Counted from the stretch's first letter, positions 7,431-16,146 are shown. The stretch is DNA of 46,399 nucleotides from Methylophaga sp. OBS4 (GCF_026319305.1 NZ_JAPDMV010000025.1:1-46399), one strand, 5' to 3'. Notes: generated by a model from the letters alone, not told the origin. A program made the numbers and translations.

Positions 7431-8620
7431 AAAGTCCTGCAACGCCTCACCGGCCACAGCGTCGTGCCTTGATCGTGACCGGGGAAGCCTCCGGCGACCT
7501 GCACGGTGGCAATCTGGTGCGGGCCGCAAGGCGTATCGATCCGGAGCTTGTCTTTTTCGGCGTCGGCGGCAACAGCATGGCGGCGGCCGGCTGCGATATC
7601 CTGATCTCCAGCGAGGAACTGGCAGTGATGGGAATCGTGGAGGTCATCGAATATTTTCCGGTGATCTACCGGGCTTTGCAGCGGCTGAAAAAGATCATCC
7701 ATGGACCGGAGCGTCCGGATCTGCTGATTCTGATTGATTTTCCGGAATTCAACCTGCGGCTGGCGCGGCAGGCCCAAAAGGCGGGGATTCCCGTGCTGTA
7801 TTACATCAGTCCCCAGATCTGGGCATGGCGGCAGGGGCGGGCCAAAAAGATCGCCCGGCTGGTCGATCGCATGGCGGTTATTCTGCCCTTTGAGGCCGAT
7901 TTTTACCGAGGCTATGACATCGACGTCAGCTATGTCGGCAATCCGCTGCTGGAAGATGCGCAAGTGCGGCTGGACAAGAAGGCATTGCTTTCGTCTCTGG
8001 GCCTCGATGCGGCGCGTCCCGTGATCGGGCTTTTCCCGGGCAGCCGGCGCAATGAGCTTCGCTATATTTTCGATACCATTGTCGATGCCGCCGAACTTAT
8101 CAGGCAGCGCTGTCCTGAGGTACAGTTTCTCCTTCCCGTCGCGTCGTCGCTCGATCCCGAGATTGTCAGAGAAAAGCTCTCCCAAAGAAACCTGCCGGTC
8201 ACGCTGACGCAGGCGAACATCTACGACGTCGCCAACGCCTGCTGCGCCGCCATTACTGTTTCAGGAACGGTGACGCTGCAGACGGCGCTGGTCGGCACCC
8301 CGATGGCGGTTGTCTACAAAATGGCGCCGCTAACCTACGCCATCGGCAAGCGGCTTGTGAAAATTCCTTTCATCAGCCTCGCCAATATCGTTGCCGGCAG
8401 GGGCGTGGTCAGAGAATTTATTCAGGACGCAGCGACGCCGACGGCCCTCGCGGACGAGATCATCAAGATCATCGAGGATTCGGCCTATGCCGAAGCTATC
8501 CGCGGCGGCCTGCTGAGCGTGCGTAAGCAGATGGGGGAAAAGGGCTGTTCGGAGCGTGTCGCCCGCATGGCTTCGGAGATGAGCGCGGCCTTTGCCGAGA
8601 GGAATGGCAGTGCCGGTTGA
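7427..8620 (+). CDS. lpxB: Lipid-A-disaccharide synthase
   Basis: A 397-residue LpxB, the peripheral membrane glycosyltransferase (GT19) that condenses UDP-2,3-diacylglucosamine with lipid X to make the lipid A disaccharide. Family signatures are clear: VTGEASGDLHGGNLV near the start, FFGVGGNSM, the AVMGIVEV region, LILIDFPEFNLRLA, YYISPQIWAWRQGR, FPGSRRNE and SGTVTLQTALVGTPMAVVYK. Translation starts at GTG, overlapping the aminotransferase stop. The essential copy in gammaproteobacteria usually sits in lpxD-fabZ-lpxA-lpxB-rnhB; those genes are absent here, so this may be a second, specialised copy adapted to the diamino precursor. A hand count of bases 7561-7620 gives 40 of 60 G+C, against 30 of 60 at 16441-16500. 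Confidence 0.93.
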   Translation: MKSPATPHRPQRRALIVTGEASGDLHGGNLVRAARRIDPELVFFGVGGNSMAAAGCDILISSEELAVMGIVEVIEYFPVIYRALQRLKKIIHGPERPDLLILIDFPEFNLRLARQAQKAGIPVLYYISPQIWAWRQGRAKKIARLVDRMAVILPFEADFYRGYDIDVSYVGNPLLEDAQVRLDKKALLSSLGLDAARPVIGLFPGSRRNELRYIFDTIVDAAELIRQRCPEVQFLLPVASSLDPEIVREKLSQRNLPVTLTQANIYDVANACCAAITVSGTVTLQTALVGTPMAVVYKMAPLTYAIGKRLVKIPFISLANIVAGRGVVREFIQDAATPTALADEIIKIIEDSAYAEAIRGGLLSVRKQMGEKGCSERVARMASEMSAAFAERNGSAG

Positions 8621-8646
8621 CCTTTTAGCCCCGCCCTTCGGGAACT

Positions 8647-8800
8647 TCGCAGCGCTTCCACTGCTGCGTTGCACTGGCTTGAAAGATACTCATATTCCTT
8701 CACCAGTGCGCCTTACATTGAAAGCGCTGCGATAGCTCTGACAATTCTGTCAGGAACAGAATTGCACCTTGCCGAAGGTGGCACACAGGGATGTGTGCCA
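8647..8800. repeat. Palindrome-dense intergenic element
   Basis: Five inverted repeats occupy about 155 bases. TCGCAGCGCTT (8647-8657) pairs with 8722-8732, and inside it GCACTGG (8671-8677) pairs with 8703-8709, both centred near 8690. Next come CAATTCTGT/ACAGAATTG (8742-8764), CACCTT/AAGGTG (8765-8780) and TGGCACACA/TGTGTGCCA (8779-8800), three nearly adjacent hairpins. None has a T-tract. It lies between the lpxB cassette and the iron operon and could be a composite dispersed element or mark the end of a transferred segment. No transposase is present. Confidence 0.65.
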
Positions 8801-8872
8801 TGAAACCTGCATTTTGAGGTAACTTGGGTATATATTGCCAGCGTAGATGACTTGCCAAATAGCGATGTAAAA

Positions 8873-8891
8873 GATAATGTATCTCATTATC
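8873..8891 (+). promoter_or_regulatory. Probable Fur box upstream of fecI-like gene
   Basis: GATAATGTATCTCATTATC matches the 19-base Fur consensus GATAATGATAATCATTATC at 15 of 19 positions, with both 7-base outer arms exact. It ends 25 bases before the sigma-factor start codon, where Fur-Fe(II) would block transcription. This fits iron repression of the fecI-fecR-receptor-PepSY genes. Confidence 0.85.
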
Positions 8892-8916
8892 AATCGTAAC
8901 TTGCTGAAATATAAGC

Positions 8917-9399
8917 ATGGCGCAGCAGAACATCGAAACACTTTACAGAGAGCACCATGGCTGGGTTTATCAATGGCTGCGGCATAGGCTGGGCTGTGAT
9001 TATCAGGCCGAAGATTTGGCGCAGGATACATTTACCCGCGTATTGGCCGGACCTGAAACGGCGATTAAAGAACCCCGCGCTTTTCTGACCACGATCGCCA
9101 GGGGCATTCTGGTGAACTGGTATCGGCGCCAGTCTCTGGAGCAGGCGTATTTGGACGCTCTAGCACAACTGCCGGAACAGGCTGCCCCGTCGGAAGAGCA
9201 GCGTTACCTGATTCTGGAAAGCCTGCATGAAATCGATGCCATGCTCGACAGCCTGCCATTACCGGTCAAACATGCCTTTCTGTTATCTCAAATCGAGGGG
9301 CTTAAATATCAGGACATCGCCAGCCGGCTGGATGTGTCCTTGATTACCGTTAAGCGCTATATGAAGCAGGCATTCAGCCACTGTTTAATGGTGATGTAA
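8917..9399 (+). CDS. FecI-family ECF sigma factor
   Basis: A 160-residue extracytoplasmic-function sigma factor of the iron-starvation (FecI) group. Region 2 is seen as LYREHHGWVYQWLRHRLG and AEDLAQDTFTRVLA, and ends ARGILVNWYRRQ. Region 4 is LDSLPLPVKHAFLLSQIEGL and YQDIASRLDVSLITVKRYMKQA, a helix-turn-helix for the -35 element. It should direct RNA polymerase to the receptor promoter when the receptor binds its ligand and FecR signals. It begins 25 bases after a Fur box and ends 5 bases before fecR. The start is the ATG giving the family N-terminus MAQQNIETLYREHH. Confidence 0.92.
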   Translation: MAQQNIETLYREHHGWVYQWLRHRLGCDYQAEDLAQDTFTRVLAGPETAIKEPRAFLTTIARGILVNWYRRQSLEQAYLDALAQLPEQAAPSEEQRYLILESLHEIDAMLDSLPLPVKHAFLLSQIEGLKYQDIASRLDVSLITVKRYMKQAFSHCLMVM

Positions 9400-9404
9400 A
9401 AGCA

Positions 9405-10382
9405 ATGAGTCAGACCAAGAGCCTGAATGAGTTAGAGCCGGAAGTAATGGAGCAGGCCGTCGACTGGCTGGTCAGGCTAAACGCGGATGATGTCGGTGAA
9501 GAGGATCGCCGGGCTTTCGAACGCTGGCGGCAGGCCTGCCCGGATCATGCTGCTGCCTGGGCCCGCGCCGAGTTGTTGATGCGAAAGCTGGGCAAGCTGC
9601 CGGCATCCCTGGCCATGCCTGCATTAGGTCGTCATGTCGACAAGAAACGCCGGGCGGCGCTTAATAAGCTGCTGATGGTATTGCTTGTTGCCCCGGTCGG
9701 ATGGGGCAGTTGGCGTTTTGCCAACTCGCAGGGTTGGAGCGCCGATTACCACACGGCCAGCGGCGAAAGCCGGGACTTGCAACTGGCCGACGGTACCAAG
9801 ATGACACTGAATACCGCTACCGCTGTTGATATCCATTTTGATAGTCAGCACCGGGTGGTTCGGCTACACCGCGGTGAAATACTGATTGAAACAGGACAAG
9901 ACCCGGGAGACGCGCACCGTCCGTTTCTGGTTGTCAGCGCACAGGGGCGAATGGAAGCCCTGGGTACCCGCTTCAATGTACGCCAGTATCCAGGTAAAAC
10001 CGAACTAACGGTGCTTGAAGGGGCCGTACGTATCGAACCCGGCCAGGCCGGCGCGGAGAATAACATTGTACTTTCCGCCGGTCAGCAAGCCGTTTTTACA
10101 GAGGATGCCGTCGGCGATGTGAAACCGGCGGGACAGGCTGCCACAGCCTGGACACGCGGCATGTTGCTGGCCGATAACATACGGCTTGGAGACTTTGTGA
10201 CGGAACTGTCGCGTTACCGCAGCGGGCTTTTGCGCTGTGATCCGGCTATTGCCGATTTGCGAATTTCAGGCGCTTACCCGGTGTCCGATCCCGAAAAGTC
10301 GCTGAATATGCTGGTTTCGACTTATCCTGTCGCGTTGGCTTCACGAATGGGCGGCTTTTGGGTGACGTTGCTACCGCGTTAA
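9405..10382 (+). CDS. FecR-family inner-membrane sigma regulator
   Basis: A 325-residue FecR protein. The cytosolic N-terminal domain (residues 1-~80) contains the typical AVDWLVRLNADD and FERWRQACPDHAAAWARAE. A single membrane segment LLMVLLVAPVGWGSWRF (~89-105) follows. The periplasmic part carries SGESRDLQLADGTKMTLNTATAV, RLHRGEILIE, and FLVVSAQGRMEALGTRFNVR of the FecR domain, and ends with an STN-like region (LRISGAYPV). It transmits ligand occupancy from the outer-membrane receptor to the sigma factor. It follows the sigma gene by 5 bases, the standard order. Confidence 0.93.
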   Translation: MSQTKSLNELEPEVMEQAVDWLVRLNADDVGEEDRRAFERWRQACPDHAAAWARAELLMRKLGKLPASLAMPALGRHVDKKRRAALNKLLMVLLVAPVGWGSWRFANSQGWSADYHTASGESRDLQLADGTKMTLNTATAVDIHFDSQHRVVRLHRGEILIETGQDPGDAHRPFLVVSAQGRMEALGTRFNVRQYPGKTELTVLEGAVRIEPGQAGAENNIVLSAGQQAVFTEDAVGDVKPAGQAATAWTRGMLLADNIRLGDFVTELSRYRSGLLRCDPAIADLRISGAYPVSDPEKSLNMLVSTYPVALASRMGGFWVTLLPR

Positions 10383-10423
10383 ATTTTTTTGAGATGACGT
10401 GATACTTTTTTGTTTTTCGGCTG

Positions 10424-10451
10424 GCAATAAAGGTGAAAACACTTTTATTGC
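10424..10451 (+). promoter_or_regulatory. Hairpin in the leader of the TonB receptor gene
   Basis: Bases 10424-10435 pair with 10440-10451 around an AAAA loop: GCAATAAA and GTG pair perfectly with CAC and TTTATTGC, with one G-U wobble at 10432/10443. The stem ends 23 bases before the receptor start and 10 bases before its AAGGA. It could be a weak terminator, an mRNA-stabilising stem, or a protein-binding palindrome. Only the structure is directly supported. Confidence 0.6.
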
Positions 10452-10474
10452 TTTGAATTTTAAGGAACAGCCGA

Positions 10475-12865
10475 ATGCGTAACATTAAGCGGAACAAGCC
10501 GTCGCTTGTTCAACTCCGTCTGAAACCGGGCTTTCGTAAAACCGTTCTGGCCGTAGCGCTGGCCGCCTCTGTCAGCGTCGCCGGCAACAGCTATGCCGGT
10601 GGCCAGACGGGAGTGCAAAGCTACCAGATTCCCGCCGGTCCGCTGGGCACCACTTTGTCTAACTTCGCCGTCAATGCCGGCATGGCCCTGTCATTTGACC
10701 CGGCGCTTACTGAAGGTTTGACTGCTGCCCCGGTTTCCGGCGATTACACTGCCAGCGAAGCTGTGCAGCAAATGCTGGCCGGCAGCGGCCTGCAAATGGT
10801 CCGGCGCCAGGATGGCAGTTACACCTTGCAGAAAGCCGTGCCTGCTGAGGTGAAAGAAACACTGGCTTTGCCCGTTGTGACGGTGACCGGGGAAAAGATC
10901 GAAAGGCGATTGGAAGACACCTTGTCCAGTGTCGCGGTTATCACCAGTGACGATATCCGCAAGCATGCCGATAACGATGTGCAGAACATCATGGCGAGAA
11001 CGCCGGGCGTCTATACGCAGAGCGGTAATGAAAACTGGGGCATTCGCGGCGTGCCGGTGGACGGTTTTGACGAGCAGGGCGCAGCTACCATGAATGGTGC
11101 AATATCCGTGTTTGTCGACGGTGCTGTGCAGACCCACAGACTGGTAACGCTGAATCCGCTGCGCCTGTGGGATGTGGAGCAGGTCGAGGTTTTCCGCGGT
11201 TCTCAGTCCACTACCCAGGGGCGTAACTCACTGGCCGGTGCGGTGGTGATGAAAACGAAAGATCCGACTTATGAACCTGAGTTTGCCGCCCAGACCAATA
11301 TCGGCAAATACGGCGAACAGGGCGCGTCGTTCGTGGCGGGCGGCGCGCTTGTCGATGATGTGGTTGCCGGCCGCTTGGCGTTTGATTACCAGGAAGATGA
11401 CGGCTACATCCGTAATGAAACCCTGGATACCGACGGCAATGCCAGCCGTGCGGTGACGACCCGCGGTAAGCTGCTTATTCAGCCGACCGACAAGCTGGAT
11501 CTGCTATTGACCGTCTCGCGCAACGAAAACAAGCGTGGCGCGCATACGGTCAGTGCCGAAAACGGCAGACCTTTCTATTACAAGCATTTCCTGAACACGA
11601 AGGAATTAAACGCGCTGGATCAGAATGCGGCCGTCGCCAAGCTGGATTATTACCTGTCGGATAACTGGACGCTGACCAGCACTTCCAGCGGCACCTGGGC
11701 TAAATACCGGGCATTGCTGGATTTCGACTCGGGCGTGGATCGCGAGCGTGAGGCCGTGCGCAAACACGAGCAACGTCTGCTCAATCAGGAACTGCGATTG
11801 AATTATGACGGCGACCGCCTGACCGGATTTTTCGGGGCTTATTACGGTACTCATACCAACGATATACTCGATCAGATCAACCTGAAACTGGACGGAATCC
11901 CCGACCCGGCCCTGGTGGTGGAAGGTGATGCGCATATCAGGAACACGGCTGTTTTCGGCGAAGCGAACTGGGAGTTCGCCGACCACTGGCAACTGCATGG
12001 CGGCTTGCGCTATGACCGGGAGAAAAACCACACCAGGTTCAACTACACCGATCCACTCGGTTTTGCCACCGTGTCCAGCGCTGATATGGAAAAAACCTTC
12101 AACGAACTGCTGCCGAAGGTCGGTATCAGCCACGAGTTGTCTGACAATCATCTGATCGGGCTGGAGTGGAAGCGCGGTTACCGCGGCGGTGGCGTGGACC
12201 TGAGTACCTCGACCGAACATCTGCCCTACGATCCTGAATACACCAGCACCTACGAGTTGTCCTGGCGCGGTGCCTGGCTGGATAAATCGCTGCGCACCAG
12301 TCTTAATATCTTCCATACCAACTGGAGAGATCAGCAAGTGGAAGTCGATCGCAATGGCGATGACATCGCTGAAGTTGTCAATGCGGCCGAATCCCGCATG
12401 CGGGGTCTGGAGTTCTCGGCGGATTATCGCGTAACGCCCAAGCTGGAACTGTACTTCGGCACATCCTATGTCGACAGCGAGTTCCAAGAGTTCGTGGTTG
12501 ACGGTGTTGATCTGAGCGGCAAGCGATTCGAGTTTGCACCGCGACTCAAGGCTACGTTTGGCGCTGCCTATACCTTTAACAACGGCCTGAGAGTCGCTGG
12601 CGACATTGTCTCGCAATCCAACAGCTTTACGCTGGATATTGACGACTTTGATGACGATGGTAATAACGAAGCAGTCGAACGCAAAAACCCCGGCATCACC
12701 CTGGTCAACCTGAATGCCGAATACAAGCTGAGCAACAAGGTCAGCCTGAGCGGTTATGTCAGAAACCTGTTTGACCGCGAGTACATCACCAACAATCAGG
12801 GTGATGATTCGCTGGATGTCGGTGCACCGAGAACCTTTGGAGTGGCGTTACGTGTCGATATGTAA
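10475..12865 (+). CDS. TonB-dependent siderophore/iron receptor with STN signalling domain (FecA-type)
   Basis: A 796-residue outer-membrane transporter. After a signal peptide ending near SVAGNSYA (~41), residues ~50-125 form the STN signalling domain (QIPAGPLGTTLSNFAVNAGM, DYTASEAVQQMLAGSGL) that contacts FecR. The plug follows (VITSDDIRKHADNDVQNIMARTPGV, IRGVPVDGFD, VEQVEVFRGSQSTTQGRNSLAG) and then the 22-strand barrel, ending with VRNLFDREY and a last strand. The final residue is methionine (VALRVDM) rather than the usual phenylalanine, a small oddity. It takes up an iron chelate, energised by TonB. The FecI/FecR pair and Fur box support this; the ligand cannot be read from sequence. The PepSY gene follows after 6 bases. 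Confidence 0.93.
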   Translation: MRNIKRNKPSLVQLRLKPGFRKTVLAVALAASVSVAGNSYAGGQTGVQSYQIPAGPLGTTLSNFAVNAGMALSFDPALTEGLTAAPVSGDYTASEAVQQMLAGSGLQMVRRQDGSYTLQKAVPAEVKETLALPVVTVTGEKIERRLEDTLSSVAVITSDDIRKHADNDVQNIMARTPGVYTQSGNENWGIRGVPVDGFDEQGAATMNGAISVFVDGAVQTHRLVTLNPLRLWDVEQVEVFRGSQSTTQGRNSLAGAVVMKTKDPTYEPEFAAQTNIGKYGEQGASFVAGGALVDDVVAGRLAFDYQEDDGYIRNETLDTDGNASRAVTTRGKLLIQPTDKLDLLLTVSRNENKRGAHTVSAENGRPFYYKHFLNTKELNALDQNAAVAKLDYYLSDNWTLTSTSSGTWAKYRALLDFDSGVDREREAVRKHEQRLLNQELRLNYDGDRLTGFFGAYYGTHTNDILDQINLKLDGIPDPALVVEGDAHIRNTAVFGEANWEFADHWQLHGGLRYDREKNHTRFNYTDPLGFATVSSADMEKTFNELLPKVGISHELSDNHLIGLEWKRGYRGGGVDLSTSTEHLPYDPEYTSTYELSWRGAWLDKSLRTSLNIFHTNWRDQQVEVDRNGDDIAEVVNAAESRMRGLEFSADYRVTPKLELYFGTSYVDSEFQEFVVDGVDLSGKRFEFAPRLKATFGAAYTFNNGLRVAGDIVSQSNSFTLDIDDFDDDGNNEAVERKNPGITLVNLNAEYKLSNKVSLSGYVRNLFDREYITNNQGDDSLDVGAPRTFGVALRVDM

Positions 12866-12871
12866 CAACGC

Positions 12872-13975
12872 ATGTCCTGGATGACGGCTATGCGCCGGCG
12901 CCGATTCTGGATGCAGCTGCATCGGTGGATCGGCGTCTTCATTCTGCTGTTTGTGGTGATAGCCGGCCTGACGGGGTCGGCTATTGCTTTCTGGCGCACG
13001 GTTGATAGCTGGTTTAACCCGGCCTGGTACAACGTTGTCGATTCAGGGACACCCAAGTCATTTGCCAAGCTGTCAAGGGCTGTGCTTGAAAAATATCCGG
13101 GTAGCAGTGTCCATGGCTTTATCCTGCCTCGGAATGAACGTAGCAGTGTCATCATTTATCTTGCCGGAGAATCGACAGGTATTGATGAGGTATTTCTGAA
13201 TCCCTATTCGGGTGAAGTCCTGGGTGACCGTGATACCGACCGGATCAGCCTGGGTCGTCAGCATTTGCTGCCTTTTTTGTACCGGCTCCACTACAGCCTG
13301 GCCGCCGGAGGTATCGGTGAGACTTTTCTGGGTATCGTAGCGTTACTCTGGTTGTTGATGACTATGGCCGGTATCTGGCTGGCCTGGCCTAAACCAGGCA
13401 AGTGGCGTAAAGCACTGTCCATAAAAAGTTCGGCCGGGATGCCGCGTTTGATGTTCGACCTGCACCGGGCGGGCGGCCTGCTGTTCGCCGTGGTTTTCCT
13501 CATTATTATCTGGACCGGGCTGTGGTGGAATATGGATTACGCAGTCAGGCCGGTTGTCTCATCGTTGTTGCCGACCACGTCCTGGTTTCCCGATACCTTG
13601 CCTGAGGTGGCCGACAAAGCGGCTGAGGATCCGGACAAGGCCATAGCCAGGGCGCTTGCTGTCAGGCCGGACGCTGAAGCCTATTACTTGAGGATCGTGC
13701 CGGATAAGGCGCTTTATACGGTTTATCTCAGACAGCCGGGTGAGGCTGCGCCGTATGGCCGTACTTTTGTGTTTGTGTCCTTTGACGGTACGGTGCTTGA
13801 TATTGATGAGCCGGCAAAGAACCTGGCCGGCGACAGTTATGCCGAGTGGCAGTTACCTTTGCACACGGGCCAGTTTCTCGGCCTACCGGGCCGTTTATTC
13901 TGGTGTCTGGCTGGCCTTGTGCCTTTGATGCTCGGTATCACCGGGCTGGCACTTTGGTTGCGCAAGTCCCGTTAG
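12872..13975 (+). CDS. PepSY-associated transmembrane protein
   Basis: A 367-residue inner-membrane protein of the PepSY_TM family common beside TonB receptors. The first membrane segment is WIGVFILLFVVIAGLTGSAI, preceded by the family start RRRRFWMQLHRW. Further segments lie near 147-170 (GETFLGIVALLWLLMTMAGI), 200-218 (FAVVFLIIIWTGLWW) and 345-365 (PLMLGITGLALWL), with a large periplasmic loop between the first two. The H-R-W and HLHxGxF-like histidines may bind haem or iron, and related proteins have been linked to reduction of ferric siderophores after import; here that is inference. The six-base gap after the receptor indicates one operon. Confidence 0.88.
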   Translation: MSWMTAMRRRRFWMQLHRWIGVFILLFVVIAGLTGSAIAFWRTVDSWFNPAWYNVVDSGTPKSFAKLSRAVLEKYPGSSVHGFILPRNERSSVIIYLAGESTGIDEVFLNPYSGEVLGDRDTDRISLGRQHLLPFLYRLHYSLAAGGIGETFLGIVALLWLLMTMAGIWLAWPKPGKWRKALSIKSSAGMPRLMFDLHRAGGLLFAVVFLIIIWTGLWWNMDYAVRPVVSSLLPTTSWFPDTLPEVADKAAEDPDKAIARALAVRPDAEAYYLRIVPDKALYTVYLRQPGEAAPYGRTFVFVSFDGTVLDIDEPAKNLAGDSYAEWQLPLHTGQFLGLPGRLFWCLAGLVPLMLGITGLALWLRKSR

Positions 13976-14292
13976 CCCACCTTGCGGGAAGGGGCGGAGC
14001 GGATGGATAGAAGCCTGATTGTATAGCCGATCCCTTCTTCTTCGCACCACTGTGGCTGCATTTGGACATTTTTAGTGCATGCCCCTATGTCTGTGAATGA
14101 GATTTTATACTCAAACCTATTTATTGATTCATTGTAACCATATGAAAAATATAGGTAATTAAGGTTTGCCAGTTTCCGATAGTATCGCGGAATACATTTC
14201 GCAGCGCTTAAGCGGGGATTTGCGAGTCGGTTCGTATCAAGCGATGCCAGGCAGACAAGTCTATAGCGTTATTTTTCACTTGGAGACCTTTA
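13976..14292. other. Intergenic region before the porin gene
   Basis: About 317 bases without a recognised gene. A 72-codon frame at 14166-14384 runs into the porin gene in another frame and resembles nothing. Bases ~14100-14165 are A+T-rich and plausible promoter territory, and GGAG at 14281-14284 precedes the porin ATG. No clear terminator for the PepSY gene was seen. Confidence 0.4.
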
Positions 14293-15030
14293 ATGAAAAA
14301 ATCGATATGCAGTTTGATAGTGCTGTCATCAACATCTTTGTTCTCATCGATGAGTCTTGCCGATGGGGCAATGGATGTGGATAACTTCAGTGCCAATATC
14401 GGATTGACCACAAACTACCTGTTCCGCGGTATCACTTTGTCAGATGATCACGGTGCGGTCAGTGGTGGTTTTGATTGGGGATATAACGGCTTTTACTTGG
14501 GCACTTGGGCGAGTTCCATTGATGCTGTAGAAACCGAATCTTTTGAGATTGATTATTACGGAGGCTACACCGGCGAAATTAATGGTTTTGCTTATTCTCT
14601 CGATGTGATCTATTACGACTATCCGGGAGAGGCGGGTTCAGGCGATCCGGAAGATATCGGCGATCTGGCTTATTGGGAATATGGTGGCTCCCTAGCCTAT
14701 AACTTTGACACTTCATTGGCTCCCACATTAGGCGTATCGGTTTTGCATTCACCCGATTTTTTTGCTGAAACCGGTGATGCTACAGCGATTGAAAGTTCTC
14801 TGGATTTGAGCTTGCCGTATGAACTGGGACTGACCCTGCATTATGGTACTCAGAAGCTGGATGACGATTTTTATGATGTTGATAGCTACGATTACTATGG
14901 TATTGCCTTAAGCAAAACGGTTGGCAAGTTTGATGTTACCGTGGGCTACAGCGATACCGATAGTGATGGAGAAACCTTCCAGGGTAGTGAAACTGATGAG
15001 CTTTATCTGAGTATCAGTGCCTCTATCTAG
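14293..15030 (+). CDS. TorF-family putative porin (TIGR02001-like)
   Basis: A 245-residue outer-membrane beta-barrel. A signal peptide (MKKSICSLIVLSSTSLFSSM, cleavage after SLA near 23) is followed by the family opening FSANIGLTTNYLFRGITLSD and repeated short strands rich in aromatic residues and aspartate (GGFDWGYNGFYLGTWASS, FEIDYYGGYTGEI). It ends YLSISASI. Families of this type are often encoded beside ammonium transporters in gammaproteobacteria, and here an Amt gene lies 3.6 kb further on, beyond the EutR-like regulator and lyase. It may let small nitrogen compounds cross the outer membrane. It converges with the regulator gene, sharing a terminator, so it has its own promoter. Confidence 0.8.
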   Translation: MKKSICSLIVLSSTSLFSSMSLADGAMDVDNFSANIGLTTNYLFRGITLSDDHGAVSGGFDWGYNGFYLGTWASSIDAVETESFEIDYYGGYTGEINGFAYSLDVIYYDYPGEAGSGDPEDIGDLAYWEYGGSLAYNFDTSLAPTLGVSVLHSPDFFAETGDATAIESSLDLSLPYELGLTLHYGTQKLDDDFYDVDSYDYYGIALSKTVGKFDVTVGYSDTDSDGETFQGSETDELYLSISASI

Positions 15031-15110
15031 GGGGTATTGCTCTTTCTTCCCCGCCTCTATTGTTGCCTGAAAAATTACCATCAAACAGCCTAGTTGCTGC
15101 CCATCTCTCG

Positions 15111-15148
15111 GCCAGTCGCCTTCTACTCATCGGGCGGCTGGCTTTTTT
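15111..15148 (+). terminator. Rho-independent terminator after the porin gene
   Basis: GCCAGTCGCC (15111-15120) pairs with GGCGGCTGGC (15133-15142), with one G-U, followed by six T residues. It lies 80 bases after the porin stop and also close to the end of the convergent regulator gene. Confidence 0.8.
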
Positions 15149-15174
15149 ATGATGAAAGTGTTCTGCAGTGTGAG

Positions 15175-16146
15175 TCAGTTTTGACTGCGTATCAGTGTAA
15201 CCGAGGGGTTCTCACCAAATAACCGGGTGTAATCATGGGTAAATTGGCCTGCATGCAGGAATCCCCACTGTTGCGCCACCATTGAGATAGTCTCCCCCTC
15301 TTCGAGTCCCTGCAGCAGTCGTCTTCTTACTGCATTAAGGCGTGATATACGGATACAGCGTAAAGGACTGATCCCCAGTACATCCTCAAAACAGTATTGC
15401 ATTGTGCGTCGACTGACATGGGTTAGTTCGCACAGTTCGGTAATTGTGAAGGGTTTATCGGGATGGGCTTCAAGATAGGCGCTGACTTTTTCAACTACCG
15501 CACGGCGTTTGATAAAGCTGGGTTTTTCATGAATCTGGCCGTCATTTTGCTGCAACACGTCTAATACTGCCATGATCAGGTTTTCTTCCTGGATAGGTCT
15601 GGAAAGACCAGCATGCTCAGGTTTAAGCAGTTCATTCAACACATATCTCAGGATGTTCAGTTTACGGGACTGCCAGGCACGTAAAGGTGAGTTAAATACG
15701 GTTGCGTCCAGAATGATGCCTTGCTTCTGAGCCACTTCATGCAGGCTTTCTTGACTGACAACAATACCGAAAATATTAAATTCTTCAGGTGTGACCAGTT
15801 CAAATTGGGTATCACCCGGTCTGACAATCAAGAGCTGATGGTTTACCTGATGGCCGTTAATTCGGCAGGATTTCTCGTCCGATGAAAATCCCAGCCAGAC
15901 TGAATTTGGCCACACGTTACATTGCTGACGAACCGTCTGGCTTGTGTGTTCACGAAAGGCATGAATACGCTTGGAGCTGACTTCTTCAATGCGGCCATAA
16001 AACGGGCCCCGGCTTATCTGATCATATTGTTGCTGCCAGTTTCTTAGGTTATGTGCCTGCTCATCAGGATCGGTGGCCTCCAGTATTCCCCAATTTGATG
16101 CGTTACTGCTTCGTTCTGGTGCAACCCCCGCTTTGTTCTGTTCCAT
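15175..16146 (-). CDS. eutR: EutR-like AraC-family transcriptional activator
   Basis: A 323-residue AraC/XylS regulator resembling EutR, the ethanolamine-plus-B12-sensing activator of eut genes. The N-terminal half has LRNWQQQYDQISRGPFYGRI, FREHTSQTVRQQCNVWPNSV and RPGDTQFELVTPEEFNIFGI, close to the corresponding EutR regions. The C-terminal double helix-turn-helix reads FTITELCELTHVSRRTMQYC and later RLNAVRRRLL...MVAQQWGFLHAGQFTHDYTRLFG. It is divergent from the lyase gene with 175 bases between, the usual place for a dedicated activator. No B12 or ethanolamine enzyme other than the lyase is nearby. Confidence 0.87.
   Translation of the reverse strand: MEQNKAGVAPERSSNASNWGILEATDPDEQAHNLRNWQQQYDQISRGPFYGRIEEVSSKRIHAFREHTSQTVRQQCNVWPNSVWLGFSSDEKSCRINGHQVNHQLLIVRPGDTQFELVTPEEFNIFGIVVSQESLHEVAQKQGIILDATVFNSPLRAWQSRKLNILRYVLNELLKPEHAGLSRPIQEENLIMAVLDVLQQNDGQIHEKPSFIKRRAVVEKVSAYLEAHPDKPFTITELCELTHVSRRTMQYCFEDVLGISPLRCIRISRLNAVRRRLLQGLEEGETISMVAQQWGFLHAGQFTHDYTRLFGENPSVTLIRSQN

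Noticed and set aside
7349..8185. 278-codon open frame on the reverse strand over gnnB-lpxB
   Set aside because: Antisense shadow of lpxB, rich in His, Arg and Gln as expected for a complement frame.
11606..12616. 336-codon open frame on the reverse strand
   Set aside because: Fully antisense to the TonB receptor gene; a long shadow frame in G+C-rich coding DNA with no protein-family features.
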